Notes under the pieces: model-generated | Databases searched by the model: none | What the model was told of the DNA's origin: nothing | What the model saw: only the letters and a program-made list of their open reading frames with translations | Position numbers and translations under genes: made by a program | Assembly (NCBI GenBank): GCA_022841475.1 | Contig: JALHRJ010000024.1 | Coordinates: 1-61,748 of the forward strand | Direction: 5' to 3' | Source of the DNA: Cyclobacteriaceae bacterium | Lineage (GTDB): Bacteria; Bacteroidota; Bacteroidia; Cytophagales; Cyclobacteriaceae | DNA length: 61,748 bases | Part shown: one piece after another, positions 1-8,298 of the stretch | Layout: the number at the start of each line of letters is the position of its first letter | How positions within the stretch are numbered: position 1 is the first letter of the stretch

Positions 1-912
1 AAAGTATATGCAGTAAAGGATACCGATGGAGACTTTGTTGCTGATAAAAAATGGGTTTTGGACTCAGGGCTTAATATGCCTAATGGTGTAGCATTTAAAG
101 ATGGCGATCTTTATGTGGCGGAGGTAAGTCGTATTTTAAAATTTTCCGGTATAGAAGAAAAACTTGATAATCCTGGTGAGCCGTCTGTAGTGTATGATAA
201 GTTTCCTACAGAAGCGCACCATGGCTGGAAGTATATTGCCTTCGGGCCTGACGGTAAGCTATATGTTCCGGTAGGAGCGCCTTGTAATATTTGTGAACCC
301 GATGAATCTGTCTATGCAAATATTCATCGCATCAACACCGATGGAACTGGTTTGGAGTCCTACGCAAAAGGTATTCGCAATACGGTGGGCTTTACCTGGC
401 ATCCGGAAACCATGGATCTTTGGTTTACAGATAATGGACGTGATATGTTAGGCGATGATATTCCTCCATGTGAACTAAATGTTGCCCCAACACAAGGTCT
501 GCATTTTGGATATCCGTATTGTCATGGAGGTACAATCGCAGATCCGGAGTTTGGCAGCAAGCGGTCATGCGATGAGTTTGTAAAGCCTATGCAGAATTTG
601 GGTGCCCATGTGGCTCCACTGGGACTTAAATTTTATACAGGTTCTATGTTCCCGGCAGAATACCAAAATCAAATAATCCTGGCAGAACATGGTTCGTGGA
701 ACCGCTCAAAGAAAAGTGGTTATAAGTTAAGTCTGGTGAAACTACAAGAAGGTAAGGTAACCAGTTATGACACCTTTGCCAGTGGTTGGCTCGATGAAGC
801 TACACAAGAAGTTTCAGGCCGGCCGGTGGATGTTGTGCAGATGCCTGATGGGTCCTTGCTAGTATCGGATGATCATGCAGGAAAAATATATCGGATTACT
901 TATAAAGATTGA
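1..912 (+). CDS. PQQ-dependent sugar dehydrogenase-like protein, C-terminal part (5' end outside window)
   Basis: The frame is open from base 1, so the gene begins upstream of the window and about 303 residues are visible. The segments NMPNGVAFKDGDLYVAE, FGPDGKLYVPVGAPCNIC, GIRNTVGFTWHPET, LAEHGSWNRS and a C-terminal VVQMPDGSLLVSDD-HAGKIYRI are typical of the soluble glucose/L-sorbosone dehydrogenase beta-propeller family. Family members use PQQ to oxidise sugars or aldoses in the periplasm; the substrate cannot be read here. The gene ends in a strong hairpin terminator. The first visible TTG or ATG codons are internal and should not be taken as the start. Confidence 0.85.
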   Translation, partial: KVYAVKDTDGDFVADKKWVLDSGLNMPNGVAFKDGDLYVAEVSRILKFSGIEEKLDNPGEPSVVYDKFPTEAHHGWKYIAFGPDGKLYVPVGAPCNICEPDESVYANIHRINTDGTGLESYAKGIRNTVGFTWHPETMDLWFTDNGRDMLGDDIPPCELNVAPTQGLHFGYPYCHGGTIADPEFGSKRSCDEFVKPMQNLGAHVAPLGLKFYTGSMFPAEYQNQIILAEHGSWNRSKKSGYKLSLVKLQEGKVTSYDTFASGWLDEATQEVSGRPVDVVQMPDGSLLVSDDHAGKIYRITYKD

Positions 913-933
913 AATAATACAAGTATTAATAAG

Positions 934-967
934 AATAGCCAGCTTACTTAGCCTGGCTATTTTTTTT
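934..967 (+). terminator. Rho-independent terminator of the sugar dehydrogenase gene
   Basis: A 9-bp stem AATAGCCAG / CTGGCTATT (934-942 and 953-961) is followed by an uninterrupted T run to 967. It lies 21 bases after the stop codon. The T run overlaps the stop codon of the convergent minus-strand gene. Confidence 0.85.
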
Positions 968-1472
968 AGAAGTCATCAGCTACTTCTTCAACTTTCTTTC
1001 CTTTATCCTCATACATCATACGGATAACAGGGCTGGATCGGTACGTTAATTTAATATCCTTGCGATGTCCTTTATAAATCAGATTTAAGGTCTGACCTTT
1101 CCAATAGTAGCTTTCTGTTCGAATGCTGTAGGTCGCTTTTCCATACGATTTCTCCAGACCTCGCATTACCTTAGGATCTTTTACAGTTATTATGTCCATC
1201 TCGTAGATAAGTCCTTTATACGTTTTTATCGAAATCTTTTTAACCTCTACATCACCAATAGTCATGTACGCTGGAAATTCTGTTTCGTACAGCTTTGCCT
1301 GAAACTCCTTGCGTTCAATAATATCTTTTTTGAACGTGGCTCCCTTTACACTGTCAATGGAACTACCCAACTTGATTTCTTTAAAACCATTTCTGCGTTC
1401 CAGTTCGTTTAGATCCTGCGCCTGGAGGGAAAACGTAATTACTAGTAACATCAGACTAAGAAACTGCTTCAT
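966..1472 (-). CDS. Secreted protein of unknown function
   Basis: 168 residues with a cleavable-looking signal peptide (MKQFLSLMLLVITFSLQAQ) and a mixed charged body of beta-strand character. I do not recognise a family. Its ATG overlaps the TGA of the upstream DUF2911 gene by 4 bases (ATGA), so the two are probably translationally coupled and co-transcribed. Confidence 0.75.
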   Translation of the reverse strand: MKQFLSLMLLVITFSLQAQDLNELERRNGFKEIKLGSSIDSVKGATFKKDIIERKEFQAKLYETEFPAYMTIGDVEVKKISIKTYKGLIYEMDIITVKDPKVMRGLEKSYGKATYSIRTESYYWKGQTLNLIYKGHRKDIKLTYRSSPVIRMMYEDKGKKVEEVADDF

Positions 1473-2032
1473 GGCAACTTAGGTTCGTTAAATTGAATGG
1501 GTATAGAGACCCGAACAGAATCCCACAAGAGGACTATTTCGGCTTTATTATTTTTCTGATCTACCAATATCGTGAAGGGTTCATAAACTGCCCCTTGAAG
1601 AATCTGAACAGGAACAGTAAAACGCATGACATCGAGTTTATCATTGTAGTTATAGGCACCCCAGAGCCCCAGATCATTATTGATAATTATAGTCCAGCTT
1701 TCTTTTTCAGGAATGCTAAAAAGGGAATACGTGCCGGCTTTGAGTTGAGTGTTATTAATAATTATATCTCGCGTTATGGTGATTTCGGTTGCTTCATTAG
1801 CACCTGTGCGCCATAGCTGCCCAAAAGGAACCAGGTTGCCGTAAATAATTCGACCTCGTTTATGCGGTTGACTATAGGTTATCTTTAGATAGGTATCTTT
1901 ATACCGGGCCGTCACTAAACTTACCGGACTGGGTCTGGGTTTTATGGTTTCCTGTGCATGTAGCAGGATTGGTAAAAAAATAAGGACAAATAAAATTAAT
2001 CTGCGGTCACCAAACATGAATCCTATTTTCAT
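1469..2032 (-). CDS. DUF2911 domain-containing secreted protein
   Basis: The ORF is open to 2095, but the ATG at 2032 is preferred: it gives a clean signal peptide (MKIGFMFGDRRLILF... ending LLHAQ), and the longer version would overlap the divergent dCMP deaminase gene. The mature part carries the DUF2911 hallmarks: YGNLVPFGQLWRTGANEAT, then KAGTYSLFSIP and WTIIINND. DUF2911 proteins are small secreted beta-rich proteins common in Bacteroidota and of unknown function. It is the first gene of a two-gene operon with the unknown secreted protein downstream. Confidence 0.88.
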   Translation of the reverse strand: MKIGFMFGDRRLILFVLIFLPILLHAQETIKPRPSPVSLVTARYKDTYLKITYSQPHKRGRIIYGNLVPFGQLWRTGANEATEITITRDIIINNTQLKAGTYSLFSIPEKESWTIIINNDLGLWGAYNYNDKLDVMRFTVPVQILQGAVYEPFTILVDQKNNKAEIVLLWDSVRVSIPIQFNEPKLP

Positions 2033-2069
2033 CGCGAATATACTATTTTGAATTCTTATTTTTACTGCA

Positions 2070-2552
2070 ATGATCAGACCAGCCTTCGATGACATCTATA
2101 TGGAGCTAGCCGTTAACCTGGCCAAGCGGTCACATTGCCTTAAGCGTCATGTAGGCGCTGTTCTTACAAAGGATACCCGGATTATCTCTATTGGTTATAA
2201 TGGTCCGCCATCAGGCACACATAATTGTGATGAAGAATGGCCAGACGAGGGTTGCCCTCGCGATTCGAAAGGCGGATGCTCTTTGGCTATACATGCTGAG
2301 CAGAATGCAATTCTCTATGCAGTTAAGAACAAGACCTCAGTTGAGGGTGCAACACTGTATGTTACTTTGTCGCCATGCCTGGCGTGTTCGAGAATTATTT
2401 TTAGTATGGGTATCGCCCGTGTGATCTATCTAAACTCGTATGCGGAATTCAAAGGCTTAGCATCTGATGAAGGCGTGGATTTTCTCAACAAGTTTGGCGT
2501 AGAGTGCTCACGCTACATGGGCACACTAACAAATGTAACGCACATGATATAA
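2070..2552 (+). CDS. dCMP deaminase family protein (deoxycytidylate deaminase)
   Basis: 160 residues of the cytidine/deoxycytidylate deaminase fold. The zinc site is complete: HAE (H75, catalytic E77) and PCLAC (C103, C106). The insert containing EEWPDEGCPRDSKGGC and the YNGPPSG motif are those of dCMP deaminases, which convert dCMP to dUMP and so supply thymidylate synthase; thyA lies at 50.3 kb. The gene is transcribed divergently from the DUF2911 gene and ends in a bidirectional terminator. Confidence 0.92.
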   Translation: MIRPAFDDIYMELAVNLAKRSHCLKRHVGAVLTKDTRIISIGYNGPPSGTHNCDEEWPDEGCPRDSKGGCSLAIHAEQNAILYAVKNKTSVEGATLYVTLSPCLACSRIIFSMGIARVIYLNSYAEFKGLASDEGVDFLNKFGVECSRYMGTLTNVTHMI

Positions 2553-2554
2553 AA

Positions 2555-2576
2555 AAAGCCGGATACTTCCGGCTTT
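2555..2576. terminator. Bidirectional hairpin terminator
   Basis: A 9-bp perfect stem AAAGCCGGA / TCCGGCTTT with a 4-base loop. An A run precedes it and T-rich sequence follows, so it can stop transcription from the dCMP deaminase gene and from the convergent minus-strand gene. Confidence 0.8.
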
Positions 2577-2597
2577 ATTCTTTACGCGTATTCTAAA

Positions 2598-2909
2598 TTA
2601 TTTCAATGCACTCTCTATAGAAGCGATAAAGGTGGCTGTTACTCCCTTCGTTTTTTTAGCCTGAGCTTGCTTGAATACAGCAACAGCCTTGCTGGCTGAT
2701 TCCAAAAGTCCGGTAGCGTTGTTATCATAGCGATAACTGCCCAGGCACCATTCAATATCAGCCTGAAGTTGGTGCTCAACATCCAGCGCTTTCAATTTCG
2801 CGAGAATATCCTCAGAAACTTTTTCTATTGATATGGTTTTAGGCTTGGCTGTGCTTTTTTTAGCTGGAGCCTTCTTATCGGTTATTGTTTTGGTAGACGT
2901 CTTTGCCAT
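2598..2909 (-). CDS. Small protein with lysine/alanine-rich histone-like N-terminal tail
   Basis: 103 residues. Residues 1-25 are basic and low-complexity (MAKTSTKTITDKKAPAKKST), like bacterial histone-H1-type tails. Residues 28-103 look helical and contain IEWCLGSYRYD and SASKAVAVFKQAQ. I do not recognise the C-terminal domain. The tail suggests nucleic-acid binding, but this is inference. A 21-codon gene encoding almost only such a tail lies about 320 bp upstream on the same strand. Confidence 0.75.
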   Translation of the reverse strand: MAKTSTKTITDKKAPAKKSTAKPKTISIEKVSEDILAKLKALDVEHQLQADIEWCLGSYRYDNNATGLLESASKAVAVFKQAQAKKTKGVTATFIASIESALK

Positions 2910-3229
2910 GGGTAAATGTTTTATATGATGCCGTAAAGTTAAGACCCTTATATCGCGGCAAACAAGCTTGTAGTCAATTATATTTCCGCAATCGTGTGAT
3001 TAAGATTATGAAATTCAATGGGTTGCACTGGATATTCTAGCATGAGATGGCCTTTATGAATGATGTTTAAAACTAAATAGTTAAAACAGGAAGGTGTTAT
3101 GTGTAGCAAGTTATGTGCTACTTAAGCGTTTGTGTCAGGACAGTGCAGATAGGAAATATGGGATTGTAAAAAAAAAAGAGAAGTAATCCTGGATCACTTC
3201 TCTTTGTAAAAGAATCAAGACAAGCTTGA
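2910..3229. other. Intergenic stretch upstream of the histone-like-tail gene
   Basis: This 320-base gap holds the terminator at 3171-3205 and a second small inverted repeat (AATCAAG / CTTGATT, 3213-3231) next to the 21-codon gene. Between 2910 and 3165 I see AT-rich sequence and no plausible ORF, tRNA or repeat; it presumably carries the promoter of the 103-residue protein. Confidence 0.5.
3171..3205 (-). terminator. Rho-independent terminator of the 21-codon gene
   Basis: Read on the minus strand, a 10-bp perfect stem AAAGAGAAGT / ACTTCTCTTT (3175-3184 and 3196-3205) is followed by a run of ten or more T. It lies 25 bases after the stop of the tiny K/A-rich gene, which is good evidence that the short ORF is transcribed as its own unit. 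Confidence 0.8.
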
Positions 3230-3295
3230 TTACTTCTTCTTCTTAGCAGCCTTCTTTGCTTTCTTGGCTGCTTTCTTAGCGGGTTTTTTTGCCAT
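3230..3295 (-). CDS. Tiny lysine/alanine-rich basic peptide (21 aa)
   Basis: ATG at 3295, TAA at 3230. The product is 21 residues: MAKKPA followed by alternating AKK/AAKK units and a KKKK end, 12 Lys and 7 Ala in total. This matches the repeat unit of histone-H1-like tails. Support for a real gene comes from an AT-rich upstream region (3300-3430) suited to a promoter, and a textbook terminator at 3171-3205. A role in nucleoid or RNA binding is plausible but not shown. It is too short for most gene callers. Confidence 0.6.
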   Translation of the reverse strand: MAKKPAKKAAKKAKKAAKKKK

Positions 3296-3438
3296 AACGT
3301 TTTAATGTTTTAAGTAAAACTGTACGAAAGGTATAATAAATAATTAATTCACAAAAATTTTGCTTAAAAAATTTTACAATGACAAAAAAAAATCAGGTAT
3401 ACACTTTTATAAGTTTTATCATAACTGATCATTGAATT

Positions 3439-4461
3439 TCATCGAATGATATTCACTTCAGGTGTTAATGTGATGCTGAATTTTTCTTTAACCGATGATT
3501 GAATTTGCATGGCGAGTTGATAAATTTCTTCTCCTTTTCCTGCACCATAATTTACCAACACCAACGCTTGATGTTCATGCACACCAATATTATTTATACG
3601 TTTTCCTTTCCATCCGCATTGTTCAATCAACCAACCAGCAGGCACTTTAACTTCTTGATTAACAGTTGGATAACTCGGTATTTTCGGATGATTGTTTTTT
3701 AGATTTTGATAGTGTGATAAACTGATTGATGGGTTTTTAAAGAAGCTGCCTGCATTTCCAATCAATATAGGATCAGGAAGTTTACTTCTTCTTATTTGTA
3801 TCACTGCATCGCTGATTGATTGTATAGTAGGTAGTGTGTTCATTGCTTTCATCGTATCTTGAATAGCACCATAGCTCACGTTAATACGATGATTTTTCTT
3901 GGTCAGACTTAAAGTAACACTTGAAATAAAATATTTTTCTTTCAACTCGTGTTTAAAGATACTTTCACGGTATCCGAAGCCACATTTATCTTTCGTGTAA
4001 CTCTTTGGCTCTCCAGTTTTAAGATCGATTCCTTTTATAAGTTGAATGACTTCTTGTATCTCTACACCGTAAGCACCAATGTTTTGAATAGGGGCCGCGC
4101 CTACGGAACCGGGTATGAGAGATAAATTTTCTATTCCTCCATAGTTATGTTGTACGCAGTACATCACCAGATCGTGCCATACTTCTCCCGAACTTACCTC
4201 CAAATGAATATGGTCGTCATTTTCTTCTACAATAGTTATTCCCTTCAGATCAACTTTAATGATCAGTCCATCAAAATCTCCTGTGAATAACAAATTACTG
4301 CCACCACCCACGATAAGATGCTTTTCATTTTTGTAAACAGCAGTTTTAATGAGTTCCTGAAACTGTGCCTCGGTACTAATTCGGCAGAAATAACGCGCGT
4401 TAGCATCAATGCCAAAGGTATTGTAGGAGCGCAGGCTTACATTTTCTTCAATCCGGATCAT
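3439..4461 (-). CDS. murB: UDP-N-acetylmuramate dehydrogenase
   Basis: About 340 residues from the ATG at 4461 (an upstream in-frame start at 4473 adds four residues), the length of E. coli-type (type I) MurB. It reduces UDP-GlcNAc-enolpyruvate to UDP-MurNAc with FAD and NADPH in peptidoglycan synthesis. Visible hallmarks are the FAD-binding IVGGGSNLLF, LSLIPGSVGAAPIQNIGAYG, GFGYRESIFK, GNAGSFFKNP with the catalytic Ser near residue 238, and a Glu near residue 333 in TLTPEVN. It is the last gene of the minus-strand run that starts with DUF1800, 43 bases after the lipoprotein gene. Confidence 0.96.
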   Translation of the reverse strand: MIRIEENVSLRSYNTFGIDANARYFCRISTEAQFQELIKTAVYKNEKHLIVGGGSNLLFTGDFDGLIIKVDLKGITIVEENDDHIHLEVSSGEVWHDLVMYCVQHNYGGIENLSLIPGSVGAAPIQNIGAYGVEIQEVIQLIKGIDLKTGEPKSYTKDKCGFGYRESIFKHELKEKYFISSVTLSLTKKNHRINVSYGAIQDTMKAMNTLPTIQSISDAVIQIRRSKLPDPILIGNAGSFFKNPSISLSHYQNLKNNHPKIPSYPTVNQEVKVPAGWLIEQCGWKGKRINNIGVHEHQALVLVNYGAGKGEEIYQLAMQIQSSVKEKFSITLTPEVNIIR

Positions 4462-4504
4462 ATTGGTGACCAAGGAAGAAAAATCTATTGAAATAAAGAA
4501 ATGA

Positions 4505-5692
4505 TTACTGGAATGACTTGGCTACTTCCTCTTTTGATAACTTGAAAAGACAGATTCGCGGAAAGCGACCCGCAACATAGGTGGTTCCACAAACCGCAAG
4601 GCCTCCATCGAGCGTGGATACAACAGCAGCTATCTCAAATGGATTGGAGAAACCCAAATAACTACTTCCTATATATTCACCATTACTTTCGTCATAGCCA
4701 TAGAGTGCGATTTGACTGCTCCGGGTATCGCTTCCATAAAGCGCAACTTTTTTGGTACCCATAGTAGTGCGTAGAATTTTTACGGGTGCATTGCTTACTA
4801 ATTCCGGGAACAGAAAACCGCCCAGATCTGTACTTGAGCTAATACCCGAAGTATTGAGTGTAGCATTAGGCAAAAAGTAATTATCACCAAAGTTGAATCG
4901 TGCCAGGGCAAACTTACCTCCATCCAATGGCACCACCTGGCTTAAGCCTCCATCATCCTGTTGTCCTTGAATTACACCTTGAGGATCATCGTCTGTAAGA
5001 TTGGTAAATACTAGCGACAACGTGTAGTTATAGAAACCATTGAAGTAGTATTGACCAGCAGTATTTCTTCCAACTAAAAAAGGCAGTTGTCTTCCGGTGC
5101 CAAGAAAGTGAGTGATGATAGGCTCTTCCACCGCATCGCCAGCACCAATGCTAAACCCTTTGGATTGAGTGATAGCACCTGCCGGAGTTATTACAGAAAC
5201 CACGCTTCTTTTATTAAGATTATCGTAACTGAGCAATAGGAAATTATTACCATCAGCAGCTGCAGCAGCCGGATATGAGCTTCCTATGCTAAGTGGGTTG
5301 CTTAATGTACCCTCAGCATCCATGCTGAGTAATTGTGTTTGTAAACCTACCGGAGTCATGCAAAAGAAGAAATAGTTACCACCGCTTTCAAGTAAAGGCC
5401 CAATGGGATTTACAAAACCCTCATCTACTTCCTGTTCAGAAATGAAGGCACCAAACTCATCTACCTTCATTATATAAATACCGCTGAAGTTTGAATCCTG
5501 AATTCTACGTCTACCCAAAATCAAATATCCGCCATCCGGTGTTTGTTTTATATCAATGGGATTGAAGGATGCTGTAAACTGATCATTATCATAGATACGG
5601 GTAAAACTTGATTTATCAGAAGCCGGATCGGATTCGTTGGAGCAACCTGCCAGCAAAACCAAACCAGTAAAGAGTAGTAAGAAGGAACGCAT
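4505..5692 (-). CDS. Lipoprotein of unknown function, probable beta-propeller
   Basis: 395 residues with a lipoprotein signal (lipobox LLAGC, Cys at residue 17) followed by SNESDPAS. The body has recurring strands of the form TPDGGYLILGRR, GGNYFFF, DGGKFALARF and DGGLAVCGT, which suggests a propeller-like repeat. No catalytic motif is recognised. It sits 3 bases downstream of the barrel-protein gene and shares an operon with the T9SS-exported DUF1501 protein. Confidence 0.8.
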   Translation of the reverse strand: MRSFLLLFTGLVLLAGCSNESDPASDKSSFTRIYDNDQFTASFNPIDIKQTPDGGYLILGRRRIQDSNFSGIYIMKVDEFGAFISEQEVDEGFVNPIGPLLESGGNYFFFCMTPVGLQTQLLSMDAEGTLSNPLSIGSSYPAAAAADGNNFLLLSYDNLNKRSVVSVITPAGAITQSKGFSIGAGDAVEEPIITHFLGTGRQLPFLVGRNTAGQYYFNGFYNYTLSLVFTNLTDDDPQGVIQGQQDDGGLSQVVPLDGGKFALARFNFGDNYFLPNATLNTSGISSSTDLGGFLFPELVSNAPVKILRTTMGTKKVALYGSDTRSSQIALYGYDESNGEYIGSSYLGFSNPFEIAAVVSTLDGGLAVCGTTYVAGRFPRICLFKLSKEEVAKSFQ

Positions 5693-5695
5693 AAA

Positions 5696-6568
5696 TTAAC
5701 GATCTAAAGTTTTGAAGCTATTACTCAGAAAACGCATGGGGAAAAGCACTCCAGCAGAGATAACTATGTTATTTAAGTCAAGATCATCCTGGGCATCGCC
5801 AATGCCTGCTAACCGATCGTTACCAAAACGGTTATCAACATTGGTAATATTGCTCATGCCCTTCCAATAGGAGGCATCTAATACCACACGAACGTTACCA
5901 AAATTATAATCAACTCCGGCACCCGCCATCAAACCCCAATAGTTGTCGAATAAATCTTTGGCTCCCACAATAATAGGTTCATTGCTAAATTGATTGGTGC
6001 CCCCGGAAGCATAATCGGTGCCTGTAACTTTCACAGACTTATTTGCATTGATAAGCAAAGAATAAAAGATTCCTGCCTGAACGTAGGGTCTTAGTTTACT
6101 CCGAAGGATATCAAACTTTACGATAAGTGGAAGATCCGCATAATCAATTTTCTGTTCCTGATCGTATTCAAGTACAAGTCGTTCGGAAGAGTTTTCGGGG
6201 TTATCCCATTGATATTGGTTGGAATAGCTGAAGCGGCTATGCCGATACGTAGGCTGTACGCTGAATGAGAAACCTTTATAATAAAACGTGGCCTCAAGAG
6301 TTGCCTGACTTCCCGTTTTGCTGAAGGAATCATATGACTTGTCAGTAAGTGCAACCGCATAGTTCGTTGGAGTCATTACCGCGTATCGTTTTATAGGCGA
6401 TGCTTCGGATAGATTTGTACCGGCTTTGAAGCCCAACCACCATTGTTTTTCCAAAAATTTATTTTGCTGACTGGGTTTGGCTGCCAATCCACCTTGTTTT
6501 CGTTTTGATTGAGCTGACGATGCCAGACAGACAGCAAAGAGCATAAGAATCGTAAAGAGTTGCTTCAT
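5696..6568 (-). CDS. PorT-like outer-membrane beta-barrel protein
   Basis: 290 residues with signal peptide MKQLFTILMLFAVCLASSAQ. The pattern LGFKAGTNLSEAS, FSVQPTYRHSRFSYS, YADLPLIVKFDI, LRPYVQAGIFYSLL and GLMAGAGVDYNFGNVRVVLDASY is typical of the 8-stranded PorT/OmpW-like barrels of Bacteroidota. PorT itself acts in type IX secretion, but many paralogues have no known function. It lies 3 bases after the DUF1501 gene, whose product carries a T9SS signal. Confidence 0.82.
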   Translation of the reverse strand: MKQLFTILMLFAVCLASSAQSKRKQGGLAAKPSQQNKFLEKQWWLGFKAGTNLSEASPIKRYAVMTPTNYAVALTDKSYDSFSKTGSQATLEATFYYKGFSFSVQPTYRHSRFSYSNQYQWDNPENSSERLVLEYDQEQKIDYADLPLIVKFDILRSKLRPYVQAGIFYSLLINANKSVKVTGTDYASGGTNQFSNEPIIVGAKDLFDNYWGLMAGAGVDYNFGNVRVVLDASYWKGMSNITNVDNRFGNDRLAGIGDAQDDLDLNNIVISAGVLFPMRFLSNSFKTLDR

Positions 6569-6571
6569 GGA

Positions 6572-8290
6572 TTACCGGATTACAATGAGTTTTTTGCTTT
6601 CGTTAAAAAATCCTGTTTTCATTTGATAAAAATAGATACCTGCAGGCAAATCTGAGACATCTGCTTTAATAATATGCGTACCCTCCGTTCTCTCTTCATG
6701 TAACAAACTCTTAATCAGTTGGCCCTTACTATTTTTTAAGGAAATATCAACCAGGTTGGTGTTGTTGATTTTGAACTCAATATTGGTAAAAGCACTGGCC
6801 GGATTAGGATAACAGTCGCCCAGGCTAAATCGATTACCAATAAAATTTTCTTGTACACCCGATATTACCTGCGTAGCCAAAGGCATGGGCTCATAGTTGC
6901 CCGAGCCATCTTCTTTGGGGCCATTGATAAAATCTTTAAAGAAAATATCGTTGTTGATTTTAGCTTCATCTACCAGCATCCAATCGCGTAACAGATTAGC
7001 GTATACCTGGCGATAGTCATATTGCATTTCCACATTTTGCAAATTTAAATCGGGCACTTTACCCACTACACCGGGTTGTACTCCTTTACCAAAAATCATC
7101 ACTGGAGCACCCGTACCATGATCGGTACCATAACTGCCATTCGCGCGCACGCGCCTTCCAAATTCTGAAGTAGTAACTGTTAACACTCGATCTTCCAGGC
7201 CTCTGGCTTTAAGATCATCCTGAAAGGCTTTCATAGCCGAGGAGATGTGATACATTAACGCAGCATGCTGGCCCATGGTCGGATCATAACTTTCCACTTG
7301 TTCGGCATGTGTATCGAAGCCACCCATTTTCACAAGAAAAACTTTTGTTTTAACACCCAAACCCGGACCACCACCATCCAGCAAGCGTGCAATCAATTGC
7401 AGTTGGGGTGTTAATCCATTTCGCATGCTGCCACGGGGTGCGTTGAAGGGATACCGCTCGGGATAAGTTACTGAAGAGAGTGGCGCATTGCGGTATACAT
7501 CATAAAGTCGTTGGGCATAGTCTTCTGATTTTTCTTCAAGCCCCAGAATCCAATTAAGTTCTTTGCCATAGGGCGAATTGTCCAATGCGATAGGCGGTTT
7601 ACCACGAGGATCAACTCCTTCGTCAGTAAATCCTTCCAGTTCATCCACCAGGCGTGCAAAACTTTCGGGGTTGTTTAATGAAATGGAGGTAGGAATGTTT
7701 CCATCCTGATGGAAGATCAAAGAAACATCGCTTCCCATCTCAATGGCCAATGGATCCTTCATCTCAGGATTTGGAAAATCGTTGGGATAAATTTTAGGTT
7801 CAAACTCTTGCTGAAGATAACGACCCACCCAGCCGGAGGAGAAATAATCATCAAACCCACCACCCATAAATGAAATATCTCGTCCACGAAAGTGCGAGCC
7901 ATTATTATTCTTGTAAGATACCCCTTGTACAACAGTCATTCTTCCACGATCGTAAAGATCTTTCATCGCAATCATATCCGGATGTAATCCTACTTGCGCA
8001 TCAGCTGGTAGTGTACTGTCGAGGGCAATCATTTTACGCAAACTGTTCTTTGCCGGGATGGCGATGTTTGCACGCCATTGATAGTATAAGTCGTAGGCTT
8101 CAACAGGGATGATGCTGTTAAGTCCGTCATTGCCACCATGAAGCTGAAGAATGATGAGCACCCGATCGTTGGTACTTTGCCCCGCCATCCGGGTAAGAGA
8201 ATTCTCTGCCATTAGGCGTAGTGGTATTCCACCGAGTGTGAATGGTAAAGCAGCGAGGGAAAGTTTCTTTACAAAATTTCTACGTTTCAT
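6572..8290 (-). CDS. DUF1501 domain-containing protein with T9SS C-terminal sorting domain
   Basis: 572 residues. The N-terminus is a Tat/Sec-like signal (KRRNFVKKLSLAALPFTLGG). The DUF1501 body contains LQLHGGNDGLN, HPDMIAMKDLYDRGRMTVVQGV, GGFDTHAEQ, VTTSEFGRRVRANGS and GTDHGTGAPV, features of an alkaline-phosphatase-like fold. The last 80 residues (YPNPASAFTNIEF ... GTHIIKADVSDLPAGIYFYQM, ending KKLIVIR) are a type A T9SS sorting domain, so the protein is expected to be exported through the type IX system. The paired DUF1800 gene lies 8 bases upstream. The substrate is unknown. Confidence 0.93.
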   Translation of the reverse strand: MKRRNFVKKLSLAALPFTLGGIPLRLMAENSLTRMAGQSTNDRVLIILQLHGGNDGLNSIIPVEAYDLYYQWRANIAIPAKNSLRKMIALDSTLPADAQVGLHPDMIAMKDLYDRGRMTVVQGVSYKNNNGSHFRGRDISFMGGGFDDYFSSGWVGRYLQQEFEPKIYPNDFPNPEMKDPLAIEMGSDVSLIFHQDGNIPTSISLNNPESFARLVDELEGFTDEGVDPRGKPPIALDNSPYGKELNWILGLEEKSEDYAQRLYDVYRNAPLSSVTYPERYPFNAPRGSMRNGLTPQLQLIARLLDGGGPGLGVKTKVFLVKMGGFDTHAEQVESYDPTMGQHAALMYHISSAMKAFQDDLKARGLEDRVLTVTTSEFGRRVRANGSYGTDHGTGAPVMIFGKGVQPGVVGKVPDLNLQNVEMQYDYRQVYANLLRDWMLVDEAKINNDIFFKDFINGPKEDGSGNYEPMPLATQVISGVQENFIGNRFSLGDCYPNPASAFTNIEFKINNTNLVDISLKNSKGQLIKSLLHEERTEGTHIIKADVSDLPAGIYFYQMKTGFFNESKKLIVIR

Positions 8291-8298
8291 CCTTAGCG

